A stretch of DNA of 34,483 nt from an uncultured Sinobacteraceae bacterium (GTDB lineage Bacteria; Pseudomonadota; Gammaproteobacteria; Steroidobacterales; Steroidobacteraceae): assembly GCA_937902995.1 (NCBI GenBank), contig CALEKY010000172.1, positions 1 to 34,483 of the forward strand, written 5' to 3'. A program made the position numbers and the translations under genes. The notes beneath the pieces were generated by a model, which was given only the letters and a program-made list of their open reading frames with translations, made no database searches and had not been told where the DNA came from. Each line of letters opens with the position of its first letter. Positions within the stretch are counted from its first letter, which is position 1. Below are positions 16,856 to 24,467 of this stretch, one piece after another.

Positions 16856-17695
16856 ATGCATACCACGCTCGTTTCCGTTGAGACGCTCGCATCTCATCTC
16901 GACGATCCGAACTGGCTGATCGTCGATTGCCGATTCGACCTTGCGAATCCCGCTGCGGGTGAAGCGGCATTTGCGACTTCGCACATTCCGGGCGCGATCT
17001 ATGCACATCTCGACCGCGATTTGGCCGGTCCCGTCACACCCGAGACGGGTCGTCATCCGCTGCCCGAGCCGGAAGACTTCGCCGGCACCTTGAGCCGTTG
17101 GGGCGTCACGCCGACGACTCAGGTCGTTGCCTACGATGCCGACGTAGGCATGTACGCGGCGCGCCTGTGGTGGATGCTCCGCTGGGTCGGTCACGAACGC
17201 GCAGCCGTGCTCGATGGCGGCTTCAAGGCGTGGACAGCGGCGGGACTGCCGACTTCGAGTGAAATAACGATGCGCAATCCCTCCACATTCGTTGCGCGAC
17301 CGAACCGCGATCTGTGGGTCGACGCCGACGAGCTGGCGCAGCGAGTGCGAGATCCCGACTGGCGCGTGCTCGATGCACGCGCCCCAGAACGCTTTCGCGG
17401 CGAAGTCGAGCCCATCGATTCCGTCGCCGGACATGTGCCTGGCGCACGGAATCACCCGTTCGCGCTCAACATCGTGGACGGACGATTCGCTGCAGCCGAC
17501 GAGCTACGGCGCCGCCTCGACGCTTCGCAGAACGGTGTGCCGGACGAGCGCACGATTGCCATGTGCGGATCCGGCGTCACTGCATGCCACCTGTTGCTTG
17601 CAATGGAGATCGCAGGCAAACGCGGCGCACGACTGTATCCAGGCTCTTGGAGCGAATGGATCCGCGATCCGTCGCGGCCGATCGCTCGCGGCTGA
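16856..17695 (+). CDS. sseA: 3-mercaptopyruvate/thiosulfate sulfurtransferase (two rhodanese domains)
   Basis: This 279-aa cytoplasmic enzyme transfers sulfane sulfur from mercaptopyruvate or thiosulfate to thiol or cyanide acceptors. The N-terminal inactive rhodanese domain (about 5-130) begins LVSVETLASHLDDPNWLIVDCR. The C-terminal domain (about 155-275) carries the active loop CGSGVTA with Cys237. CGSGV is the loop usual in mercaptopyruvate-preferring enzymes, where rhodaneses proper tend to have CRKGV. The ATG at 16856 is chosen because MHTTLVSV matches family N-termini; an ATG ten codons upstream is possible and neither has a strong ribosome-binding site. speA follows on the same strand after 112 bp. 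Confidence 0.9.
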   Translation: MHTTLVSVETLASHLDDPNWLIVDCRFDLANPAAGEAAFATSHIPGAIYAHLDRDLAGPVTPETGRHPLPEPEDFAGTLSRWGVTPTTQVVAYDADVGMYAARLWWMLRWVGHERAAVLDGGFKAWTAAGLPTSSEITMRNPSTFVARPNRDLWVDADELAQRVRDPDWRVLDARAPERFRGEVEPIDSVAGHVPGARNHPFALNIVDGRFAAADELRRRLDASQNGVPDERTIAMCGSGVTACHLLLAMEIAGKRGARLYPGSWSEWIRDPSRPIARG

Positions 17696-17807
17696 CGGCC
17701 CTGCACAGACTTGCGATCGTTGCGGCAAATTCGAACGACATCGCGGGCCCTTTCGGCGCAGTCTCTTTCTGTTATCGTTCGCGCCATCGCAGCCGGAGTC
17801 CCGAGCG

Positions 17808-19760
17808 TTGGAGCACGGTTCAAAAAGGTTCTCTCCGAACGGCCACTGGAGCATCGAGGACTCTCTCGAGGTCTACCAGGTGCTCGCCTGGGGTAAGCCC
17901 TACTTCAATATCACTGCCGCCGGTCACGTCGTCGTTCGTCCGGACGGTTCGCCAGACCGCGAAATCGACTTGTACGAGGTCGTCGAAGGATTGCGGGCGC
18001 GCGACTTGAGCACGCCGGTCGTCATCCGCTTTTCGGACATCCTGCGTCATCGCCTGCAGAGATTGCAGAAGGCATTTGCAAACGCGATTGCGGAAAACGA
18101 TTACAAGGGCGAGTACCGAGCGGTCTTCCCGATCAAGGTGAATCAGCAGCGCCTCGTCGTCGAAGAGGTGTACCGCTACGGCAAGGAATTCAATTTCGGG
18201 CTCGAGGCCGGCTCCAAACCGGAGCTGCTCGCGGTGATGGCGCTCACCGAAGACGCACCGGATCGCATGATCGTCTGCAACGGTTTCAAGGACGACAGCT
18301 ACATCGAAGCCGTCATCCTCTCCACGAAGCTCGGACGCACGATCATTCCGGTCATCGAGAACTTCGAAGAGCTGAAGCTCGTCCTCAAGCACGCTCAAAA
18401 GTATCAGGTCAAGCCTCGCATCGGTGTCCGAGTGAAGCTCGCGTGCGAGGGTGCCGGACGGTGGCGCGATTCGGCCGGCGAGAAATCGAAGTTCGGTTTG
18501 TTCGTGAGCGAGATGTTGGAACTGGTGCAGGTGCTCAGGGAGCACGACATGCTCGATACGCTCGAGCTCGTGCATTGTCATGCGGGCAGCCAGCTCCAGG
18601 ACATCCGGCGCGTCAAGGATGCCATCAACGAGCTCGCGCACGTTTACGCAGAGCTCAAGCTCATGGGCGCCGGACTCAAGTACATCGATGTCGGCGGCGG
18701 GCTCGGCGTCGACTACGACGGCAGCGGCACGAACTTCGAATCGTCGATGAACTACACGATCGACGAATATGCGAGCGATGTCGTCTACCGTATCGCCAGC
18801 GTTTGCAATGCGCGCGGTATCGAGCATCCGATGATCGTCAGCGAATCCGGGCGCGCCACCGCCGCACACCACAGCGTGCTCGTCTTCAATGCGCTCGGCT
18901 CATCGAAGCTCGATCAGTTCCGAATTTCCGGCAGCGTCGAACAGGACTATCACGGCGATCAGGAGCTGCCGCAGCCCGTGCTGGATTTGTTCGAGGCGTT
19001 CCGCTCCGTGTCGGAGCGCCGCCTCGTCGAGTGCTATCACGATGCGATGCAAGCGCGCGAACAGGCGCTGCAGATGTTCAATCTGGGATTGCTCAGTCTC
19101 GAGTTCCGCGGCCTCACCGAGCGTCTTTACTGGGCGACCTGCTCGAAGATTCGCGATTACTGCCGCAAGCTCGACCGCATTCCCGAGGAGTTGGAACGGC
19201 TCGAGCTCATTCTTTCCGATACATACTTCTGCAACTTCTCGGTGTTCCAGTCCTTGCCCGACAGTTGGGCGATCGGGCAGGTCTTCCCGATCATGCCGAT
19301 TCATCGTCTCAACGAACGGCCGACGCGTAACGCCGTGCTCGCGGACATCACCTGCGATTCGGACGGCAAGATCGATCGCTTCGTGAGCCAGCGCGATGTG
19401 AAGCGCACGCTCGAGCTGCACGAATTGCGTCCCGACGAGCAGTACTACCTCGGCGTGTTCCTGGTCGGCGCCTATCAAGAAACGCTCGGCGACCTGCACA
19501 ACCTCTTCGGCGACACGCACGTCGTACACATCCGGCTGCACGACCAGGGCGGCTGGTGGATCGACGAGATCGTCAAAGGCGACACTGCGGGCGAGGTACT
19601 TCGCTACATGCAATACGACGTGGACCGCCTGTTCCCGCAATTCGCGCGGGACTGCGAACGCGCAGTGCGGGAAGGTCGGCTGACGCTGGCGGAGAGTCAA
19701 GCGCTGCGCCGCTTCTACGAGTGGGAGCTCAACGGCTACACATACCTCGAAGCAGATTGA
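17808..19760 (+). CDS. speA: Biosynthetic arginine decarboxylase (PLP-dependent)
   Basis: This enzyme of about 650 aa converts arginine to agmatine, the first step of putrescine synthesis by this route. It has the fold III decarboxylase layout: Lys110 in FPIKVNQQ binds PLP, HCHAGSQ lies at 256-262, the glycine loop DVGGGLG at 294-300, ESGRA near 346, and the catalytic Cys475 in DTYFCNFSVFQS. No ATG fits. The frame stays open back into the sulfurtransferase gene, but that part is its shadow. I choose TTG at 17808, with GGAG about ten bases upstream, which places the family's WSIEDSLEVYQV near residue 14. The exact start is uncertain. A possible hairpin follows at 19911. Confidence 0.93.
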   Translation: MEHGSKRFSPNGHWSIEDSLEVYQVLAWGKPYFNITAAGHVVVRPDGSPDREIDLYEVVEGLRARDLSTPVVIRFSDILRHRLQRLQKAFANAIAENDYKGEYRAVFPIKVNQQRLVVEEVYRYGKEFNFGLEAGSKPELLAVMALTEDAPDRMIVCNGFKDDSYIEAVILSTKLGRTIIPVIENFEELKLVLKHAQKYQVKPRIGVRVKLACEGAGRWRDSAGEKSKFGLFVSEMLELVQVLREHDMLDTLELVHCHAGSQLQDIRRVKDAINELAHVYAELKLMGAGLKYIDVGGGLGVDYDGSGTNFESSMNYTIDEYASDVVYRIASVCNARGIEHPMIVSESGRATAAHHSVLVFNALGSSKLDQFRISGSVEQDYHGDQELPQPVLDLFEAFRSVSERRLVECYHDAMQAREQALQMFNLGLLSLEFRGLTERLYWATCSKIRDYCRKLDRIPEELERLELILSDTYFCNFSVFQSLPDSWAIGQVFPIMPIHRLNERPTRNAVLADITCDSDGKIDRFVSQRDVKRTLELHELRPDEQYYLGVFLVGAYQETLGDLHNLFGDTHVVHIRLHDQGGWWIDEIVKGDTAGEVLRYMQYDVDRLFPQFARDCERAVREGRLTLAESQALRRFYEWELNGYTYLEAD

Positions 19761-19910
19761 CGCTGCATCGCATACATAAAGCGCCCGGCTGCCCGGGTCT
19801 GCGATGCGATGCGGCACGATCCGGGTTAGACCTGCACAACGGACCGACCCGGCCGCAAGACGGCTCTGCTCCGCGCGCCTTTTGACGAATCCACGGTCTC
19901 GATTCCAGGC

Positions 19911-19948
19911 CTCGCTTTTTTCTGCACTTGCAAAAAAAATCGCGCGAG
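19911..19948. terminator. AT-stem inverted repeat after speA
   Basis: CTCGC-TTTTTT-C-TGCA is mirrored by TGCA-AAAAAAA-TCGC-GCGAG around a 2-nt loop. It lies 150 bp after the speA stop and just upstream of the RRM gene's promoter. It could end speA transcription or serve as an A/T-rich upstream promoter element. The rest of 19761-19957 shows only a weak GC hairpin (near 19780) and no gene. Confidence 0.35.
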
Positions 19949-19957
19949 CACTCAGCA

Positions 19958-19986
19958 TTGCAAGGGCGAAAACCCTGACGTAGTAT
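19958..19986 (+). promoter_or_regulatory. Sigma-70 promoter of the first RRM gene, with a ~210-nt leader
   Basis: TTGCAA (19958-19963) and TAGTAT (19981-19986) are separated by exactly 17 bp. Transcription would start near 19993, leaving about 210 nt untranslated before the ATG at 20204. The spacer includes GGG-CGAAAA-CCC and the start region has the palindrome GACCGCGGTC (19988-19997). Long leaders are characteristic of cold-regulated RNA-binding protein mRNAs, so post-transcriptional control is plausible. I found no gene in 19761-20203. Confidence 0.55.
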
Positions 19987-20203
19987 CGACCGCGGTCCGC
20001 TAGTAAAGCATTCAACTCACCGGCGACCCGTCAACAACTACTTTTATTTCGTTTCGCCCGTCCGGGACCTTCCTCTCCACGTTTCGGAATCCGTTGATTG
20101 CAAGCGACCAAGCGCAGTTTGGCCCACATGCTTTTCGGGATTTGCATCACCCCGAGGGCGGCTTTGCTGCATTTCGTGACTGGCCCTTTAGAGTGAAAAA
20201 TCG

Positions 20204-20479
20204 ATGACGACGATCTACGTTGGGAACTTGCCCTTTAGTGCTACCGAGGCAGATGTTCGTGCGCTGTTCGAAAAGCACGGCACGGTGCAGTCCGTGAAGC
20301 TCGTGAACGATCGCGAAACCGGCCGCCCGCGCGGCTTCGGCTTCGTCGAGATGCCGTCGAGCGATGCACAAACTGCCATTCAGCACATGAACGGCTTTCA
20401 AATGAACGGCCGTCCGCTGCGAGTGAACGAAGCTCGCGAGCGCGAGCCGCGTCCGCCGCGTCAGAACGGCCGTTGGTGA
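20204..20479 (+). CDS. Small RRM RNA-binding protein (first copy)
   Basis: This 91-aa protein is a single RNA recognition motif of the type found in cyanobacterial cold-inducible Rbp proteins and many proteobacteria. RNP2 is IYVGNL (4-9) and RNP1 is RPRGFGFVEM (41-50). Both carry the aromatic residues that stack on RNA. The tail after residue 80 is short, basic and Pro/Arg-rich (ending NGRW) rather than glycine-rich. It is a near twin of the gene at 26173 on the other strand. The ATG has GAG about ten bases upstream. Two hairpins follow the stop. It probably acts as an RNA chaperone; direct targets cannot be inferred. Confidence 0.92.
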   Translation: MTTIYVGNLPFSATEADVRALFEKHGTVQSVKLVNDRETGRPRGFGFVEMPSSDAQTAIQHMNGFQMNGRPLRVNEAREREPRPPRQNGRW

Positions 20480-20490
20480 GCAATGCCGGG

Positions 20491-20541
20491 GTCCGCGTCT
20501 TCTGACGCGGACTCGAGCTCGCCGCATGCGGAGCATGCGGC
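20491..20541 (+). terminator. Two perfect 9-bp hairpins after the first RRM gene
   Basis: GTCCGCGTC (20491-20499) pairs with GACGCGGAC (20504-20512), and GCCGCATGC (20521-20529) pairs with GCATGCGGC (20533-20541). Both are perfect with 3-4 nt loops, 12 bp after the RRM stop. No T-run follows either, so this may be a Rho-assisted or processing site rather than an intrinsic terminator. Confidence 0.5.
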
Positions 20542-20618
20542 ATCCGACACCGGACGCCGCTCGCCTGAGCGACCGCTAGTCCGCTATCTTCGCTTCCTTC
20601 GCGATCGGGGAGGAAGCG

Positions 20619-21449
20619 ATGAGGGGAGTGTGCAATTCGATCGTCTGGGCAGCCGCCGTGCTGCTCGCCGGTTGCGCTACGCAGCGCGTATCGGTCGATG
20701 CCAAGCTCGATGAAGTCCTGTCGGGCGAGCATCGGTCGCAAGAACATCGCGCTCGCGACCGGTTTCGTCACCCCAAAGAGACCCTCGCCTTCTTCGGCCT
20801 GCGCGACGACATGACCGTCGTGGAGGTCTGGCCCGGCAACGGCTGGTACACCGAAATTCTCGCTCCTTATCTTCGCGATCGAGGCAAGCTGTATGCGGCT
20901 CAACTCGACCCTTCAGCTGGCGAATACGCAAAGCGCACCGTAGAGGACTACCGCGCGAAGCTCGCCGCCCGCCCGGATCTTTACGGCCAGGTAATCGTTA
21001 CGACGTTGGCGTCGCCGCCCGCGAAGAGCGAGATCGCGCCGCCGGGTTCCGCGGACATGGTGTTGACGTTCCGCAACCTGCACAACTGGATGACCTTCGG
21101 CTGGGCTCGTGAAGCGCTGCAGTCGATGTATGCAGCATTGAAACCCGGAGGCATTCTCGGCATCGTCGAGCACCGTGGCGATCCGAACCGCGAGCAGGAT
21201 CCCAAGGCTGCATCGGGATACGTGAACGAAGCGTATGCGATCGAGCTGATCGAAAGCGTCGGCTTCGAGCTCGTCGCCCGCTCGGAAATCAATGCCAACC
21301 CGCTCGATACGAAGGATTACCCGCAAGGCGTCTGGGCACTGCCGCCGAGCTTTGCAGGCGGTGACGCGGATCGCGCACGGTATGCGCGCATTGGCGAGAG
21401 CGACCGGTTCACATTGAAGTTCGTCAAGCCCAAGGAACCGCGACCGTAG
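20619..21449 (+). CDS. Lipoprotein-type class I methyltransferase-like protein
   Basis: This 276-aa protein has an N-terminal signal with a lipobox (AVLLAGC, Cys19) followed by a SAM-methyltransferase-like domain. Motif I is degenerate: VVEVWPGNGWYTEIL (about 67-81) in place of the usual DxGxGxG. Motif II-like KLYAAQLDPS follows, then the post-I region ADMVLTFRNLHNW and motif GGILGIVEHR. GGGAGGAAGCG before the ATG is a good ribosome-binding site. An exported methyltransferase is odd, because SAM is not known to be available in the periplasm. It may be non-catalytic, or the lipobox may be misleading. The desuccinylase-like gene starts 34 bp downstream and may be co-transcribed. Confidence 0.85.
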   Translation: MRGVCNSIVWAAAVLLAGCATQRVSVDAKLDEVLSGEHRSQEHRARDRFRHPKETLAFFGLRDDMTVVEVWPGNGWYTEILAPYLRDRGKLYAAQLDPSAGEYAKRTVEDYRAKLAARPDLYGQVIVTTLASPPAKSEIAPPGSADMVLTFRNLHNWMTFGWAREALQSMYAALKPGGILGIVEHRGDPNREQDPKAASGYVNEAYAIELIESVGFELVARSEINANPLDTKDYPQGVWALPPSFAGGDADRARYARIGESDRFTLKFVKPKEPRP

Positions 21450-21463
21450 AACACATTGGCTCG

Positions 21464-21498
21464 ATGAATACGTTCATGCATCCATGAATACATTCATG
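21464..21498 (+). promoter_or_regulatory. Tandem near-palindromes overlapping a start codon
   Basis: ATGAATACGTTCATG (21464-21478) is repeated 20 bp later as ATGAATACATTCATG (21484-21498). Each copy is close to palindromic; the second extends to CATGAAT-AC-ATTCATG. The second copy contains the ATG taken as the start of the next gene. No Shine-Dalgarno is visible. Two helical-turn spacing suggests an operator or a translational control site. Confidence 0.45.
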
Positions 21499-22611
21499 AT
21501 CCGATCGGCGATGGTCGTGCTGCTCGCACTTGCTGCCGGCATCGGCGCTGCGCAAGAAAGGCCGTCCCCCGAAACGGCGGCGCTCAAGCCCAAAGGACGG
21601 GTACGGCTCTTGGGTGCCGAAGTCCCGCCGGGGACGAAGAAGCGGTTGACCTGGACCGGCGGCACGGCAATGCAAGGATTCGTATCGCCGGTCCCCGTGT
21701 TCGTCTTGAACGGGACCGGACCGGGGCCCGTGCTATGCCTGACGGCAGCCGTGCACGGCGATGAGCTCAACGGCATCGAAGTCGTGCGCCGCGTGATCGA
21801 AGATCTCGACGTCGAGACATTGAACGGCGCGGTGATCGGCGTCCCCGTCGTCAACATTCAGGGCTTCTACCGCGGCACGCGCTATCTGCCCGATCGGCGC
21901 GATCTCAACCGCTTCTTTCCGGGTAACGCGAAAGGCAGCTCCGCCACGCGCATTGCACACTCGTTCTTCACCGAAGTGGTGAAGCACTGCTCTGCGCTCG
22001 TCGATCTGCACACCGGCTCGCTCAATCGTACGAACCTCCCGCAGGTTCGTGCAGATCTCAACGATCCGGCCGCAGCCCGAATGACGAAGGCATTCGGCGC
22101 CACGGTCGTGCTCCACAGCAAGGGCGAGACCGGCTCGTTGAGGCGCGCAGCGAGCACCGCAGGCATTCCGTCGGTGACGTTCGAAATGGGCGAGCCGATG
22201 CGCGTCCAGCCCGAGCACGTCGAGCATGGCGCGAAGGCGATCGAGACTTTGCTCTACTCGCTCGGCATGACCAAGCAACGCCGATACTGGGGCGATCCGG
22301 AACCGGTCTACTACTCCTCCAAGTGGGTACGCGTCGATCACGGCGGAATTCTGTTCTCCGACGTCGCCCTCGGCGAGCGCGTCACCGAAGGCGAGCTGCT
22401 CGGGGTCGTCACCGATCCTCTGACGAACCAGCAGCATCGGATATATGCGCCAATGAGCGGCCGCGTGCTCGGCATGGCCTTGAATCAAGTCGTGCTGCCC
22501 GGCTTTGCCGCCTACCGTATCGGCAGCGAAACCAAACCGAAAGCACGTGCCGAATCCGATGCGGAAGCGGAAGATCCGGAAGAAGCGTTGGATGCGGATG
22601 AGTTGGAGTAG
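21484..22611 (+). CDS. Exported succinylglutamate desuccinylase/aspartoacylase family protein
   Basis: This is a 375-aa zinc hydrolase of the AstE/AspA group (M14-like fold). An N-terminal hydrophobic stretch (about 5-22, ending GAAQ) is a likely signal peptide. Zinc ligands are His91 and Glu94 in HGDELNG and His176 in DLHTG. Glu234 in FEMGEP is the likely catalytic acid/base. The C-terminal beta domain (about 275-345) contains the family's VRVDHGGILF and VTDPL. The tail after 355 is strongly acidic. Real AstE is cytoplasmic and sits in the ast operon; here there is no such context, so the substrate is probably another N-acyl or amide compound. The ATG lies in a repeated palindrome; an ATG four codons later is possible. 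Confidence 0.88.
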   Translation: MNTFMIRSAMVVLLALAAGIGAAQERPSPETAALKPKGRVRLLGAEVPPGTKKRLTWTGGTAMQGFVSPVPVFVLNGTGPGPVLCLTAAVHGDELNGIEVVRRVIEDLDVETLNGAVIGVPVVNIQGFYRGTRYLPDRRDLNRFFPGNAKGSSATRIAHSFFTEVVKHCSALVDLHTGSLNRTNLPQVRADLNDPAAARMTKAFGATVVLHSKGETGSLRRAASTAGIPSVTFEMGEPMRVQPEHVEHGAKAIETLLYSLGMTKQRRYWGDPEPVYYSSKWVRVDHGGILFSDVALGERVTEGELLGVVTDPLTNQQHRIYAPMSGRVLGMALNQVVLPGFAAYRIGSETKPKARAESDAEAEDPEEALDADELE

Positions 22612-22711
22612 GGCTCGTGATTCGTAAGCGCGCACAAGCGCGCGTCTTCCCTCCTTCCCTCCTTCCCTCCTTCCCTCCTTCCCTTTTCCCCTTTCCCTCA
22701 TCCCCTTGCCC
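22612..22711. repeat. Heptad element 6: GATTCGT arm, GCGCGC core, CCC-anchored arm
   Basis: The left arm at 22612-22625 is GGCTCGT, GATTCGT. The core is GCGCGC (22628-22633), ACAA, GCGCGC (22638-22643). The right arm starts with five 8-bp units (CTTCCCTC four times, CTTCCCTT; 22646-22685). It then continues with CCC at exactly 7-bp steps (22681, 22688, 22695, 22702, 22709) and four varying bases between. The minus-strand kinase stop (22698-22700) and its last codons lie in this arm; the left arm begins at the base after the convergent gene's stop. Confidence 0.88.
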
Positions 22712-23255
22712 TCGCCCACTCGGCAACTCTCTCGACAATCTCCCCGACTCTCTCCGGGGTCAGCTCGTCGGTCTCGAACACGATCAGCTCACCCGGCAGT
22801 GGGAGCGGCTGCGCTGGGCGGGTTTGAAGCTCGCGCACGATTTCGTCGCGGCTTGCCGCATCGGCATGTCCCGCGTGGCGTTGCCTGCTGCGTGCATCGA
22901 AGCGCGCGATCAGCGTCTCCGGTCGAGCGGTAACGAAGACTTGGAGTAGCGCAAGATGTGGATCGGAAGCGAGCTGCGCGAAGCTCATGTGCTGTTCTTC
23001 CCAGCGGAAGTTGCCTTCAACGATGCAGCTTCGCCGAACGGCAAGCAGCTCGCGGGCCGCCACGAACATGGCCGCGTAGGCTGCACGGCTCAACTGCTTC
23101 GACCATTGGCGGTCGCGCCAGCCGAGCACGTCGAAGAACCGCTCCTTGTAGTCGTCTTTCGCGAGCAGCGGCCAGCCGAGCGCGGTTCGCAACGATGTCG
23201 CAAGCGTGGACTTGCCTGCACCCGGCGGGCCGCTAACGACGATGAGCGCAGCCAT
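22698..23255 (-). CDS. P-loop kinase-like ATPase
   Basis: This is a 185-aa small-molecule kinase-like protein. Walker A is GPPGAGKST (9-17), and DDYKERFFDVLGW (about 33-45) is a typical substrate-side segment of the AAA_33/zeta-toxin-like and gluconate kinase-like group. IVEGNFRWEEQH follows near 78-89. The ATG at 23255 is chosen because it places the P-loop strand at the N-terminus; 20 further codons upstream look non-coding. The C-terminal WARARG is encoded by the heptamer array. It is divergent from the NUDIX gene across about 80 bp. No antitoxin-like partner is present, so a toxin role is not supported. Confidence 0.8.
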   Translation of the reverse strand: MAALIVVSGPPGAGKSTLATSLRTALGWPLLAKDDYKERFFDVLGWRDRQWSKQLSRAAYAAMFVAARELLAVRRSCIVEGNFRWEEQHMSFAQLASDPHLALLQVFVTARPETLIARFDARSRQRHAGHADAASRDEIVRELQTRPAQPLPLPGELIVFETDELTPERVGEIVERVAEWARARG

Positions 23256-23332
23256 GGTGCGAAGGTTCACCGGGCGGATACGGCCCAATGGTATGGTCGC
23301 GGCTCGTACCGCCAACCTCGTGCGTCTTCATC

Positions 23333-23881
23333 ATGACCATTCTATCGATCGACACGGTATTCACCGGGCGCGTCATCAAAGTCAATGTCGAGCACGTGCA
23401 GCTGCCGAATGCGAGCATCGCCGATCTCGAGATCGTCCACCATCCCGGCGGTGCGGCCGTCGTCGCCGTCGACGCGGATCGCAACGTGTGTCTGCTCCGC
23501 CAATTTCGTCACGCAGCCAATGGCTACTTGTGGGAGCTGCCCGCCGGCAAGATCGATCATGGCGAGCCGCCCTTCGACACTGCGCAGCGCGAGCTCACGG
23601 AAGAAGCCGGCATGCGTGCGAGCCGCTGGGAATCGCTCGGCGACTACGTGAGCTCGCCGGGCGTATTTACAGAAGTCGTTCATCTGTTTCTCGCAACCGG
23701 TCTCGAACGCGTGCCCGTACAGCCAGAAGAGCACGAAGTGTTCGAGGTGCATTGGAAGCCGCTCGACGAAGTCGTGCGGATGGGACTGGACGGCGAAATT
23801 CGAGACGGAAAATCCCTCGTCGGGATTTTCCGTGCGGCCGCACGCCTGAGCAGCGCGGCGGCTACTTACGTCAAACCCTGA
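23333..23881 (+). CDS. nudF: NUDIX hydrolase, ADP-ribose pyrophosphatase type
   Basis: This 182-aa protein is predicted to hydrolyse ADP-ribose or related nucleotide sugars to AMP and a sugar phosphate. The complete NUDIX box runs from Gly72 to Met94 (GKIDHGE-x7-RELTEEAGM), with metal-binding Glu87, Glu90 and Glu91. FLATGL and EEHEVFEVHW follow, as in NudF/ADPRase. The N-terminal part (FTGRVIKVNVEHVQLPN) is the dimerisation strand of this subgroup. The ATG at 23333 fits family length; an ATG 15 codons upstream is possible and neither has a strong ribosome-binding site. An unknown gene follows on the same strand. Confidence 0.88.
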   Translation: MTILSIDTVFTGRVIKVNVEHVQLPNASIADLEIVHHPGGAAVVAVDADRNVCLLRQFRHAANGYLWELPAGKIDHGEPPFDTAQRELTEEAGMRASRWESLGDYVSSPGVFTEVVHLFLATGLERVPVQPEEHEVFEVHWKPLDEVVRMGLDGEIRDGKSLVGIFRAAARLSSAAATYVKP

Positions 23882-23978
23882 ATGTTGCAATGCATTGCGT
23901 CGTGAAGTTCGACACAGCAATTCGACGGCGTCTGCACTATCGTGCGCGCAGTTTTTCCGCATTTCCCTGAGAGCACAG

Positions 23979-24377
23979 TTGAACGACGACGAGCTGAAAA
24001 ACCAGCTGCGCAAGCTCGGACTGCGTCTCCGCCCGCGCTCCACGAGCAAACCCCCTCAGGACGAAACGCCAGGCAGGATCGAACACGACGCGCGCGGCAA
24101 CCCCATCTACCAATGGAACGATCCTTCGCTCGCTGAGGACAGCGAGCGTGCGGAACGCGCTCGCAATCGCGCGCTGAAGTATCACGGCCTCGCCATCGTC
24201 GAAGACGAGCCGCCGGCCAACGCGCCGATTCGAAACAATCCGAAAGGCCTACGCCTCGGCTACAACCCCTACGAGAGCGGCGTGTTGGGCAACAAGCCGC
24301 GCCGAAAGAAGAAGGACTTGCGCGAGCTGTCGAAATGGATCGAGATGCAGCGCAAGCTGAAAAACAAAAAAGACTGA
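23979..24377 (+). CDS. Hypothetical basic protein of about 132 aa
   Basis: I do not recognise a named family. With TTG at 23979 (GAGAG about six bases upstream) the product starts with NDDELKNQLRKLGLRLRPR. An alternative TTG at 23895 would add 28 residues of poor coding character. The middle is hydrophilic and probably disordered (RIEHDARGNPIYQWNDPS). A C-terminal segment looks conserved in type: APIRNNPKGLRLGYNPYESG, then KKDLRELSKWIEMQRKL. The pattern suggests a small RNA- or ribosome-associated protein, but this is only a guess from composition. It ends in a heptamer array: its TGA is in the first unit. Confidence 0.6.
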   Translation: MNDDELKNQLRKLGLRLRPRSTSKPPQDETPGRIEHDARGNPIYQWNDPSLAEDSERAERARNRALKYHGLAIVEDEPPANAPIRNNPKGLRLGYNPYESGVLGNKPRRKKKDLRELSKWIEMQRKLKNKKD

Positions 24378-24467
24378 AGACTGAAGGCTGAAGGCTGAAG
24401 GCTGAAGGAAGAGCGCGCCTGAGCGCGCGTTGCTGTCGCCTGCAGCCTGTTGCCTGTCGCCTCCCAC
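24372..24467. repeat. Heptad element 7: GGCTGAA arm, GCGCGC core, CTGTCGC arm
   Basis: This is the cleanest example. The left arm (24372-24406) is GACTGAA twice and GGCTGAA three times. The core is GCGCGC (24413-24418), CTGA, GCGCGC (24423-24428). The right arm (24433-24467) is CTGTCGC, CTGCAGC, CTGTTGC, CTGTCGC, CTCCCAC. On the opposite strand the right arm begins with GGCGACA and GGCAACA, so both arms are GGC-led 7-mers pointing at the core. The left gene's stop (24375-24377) is inside the array and the right gene's stop (24468-24470) adjoins it. Confidence 0.92.

Noticed and set aside
17292..17807. Upstream extension of the speA frame (172 codons)
   Set aside because: It overlaps the sulfurtransferase gene in another frame and is unlike any SpeA N-terminus.
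24372..24467. CRISPR-like reading of the repeats
   Set aside because: The units are 7 bp with no unique spacers, and no cas gene is present.
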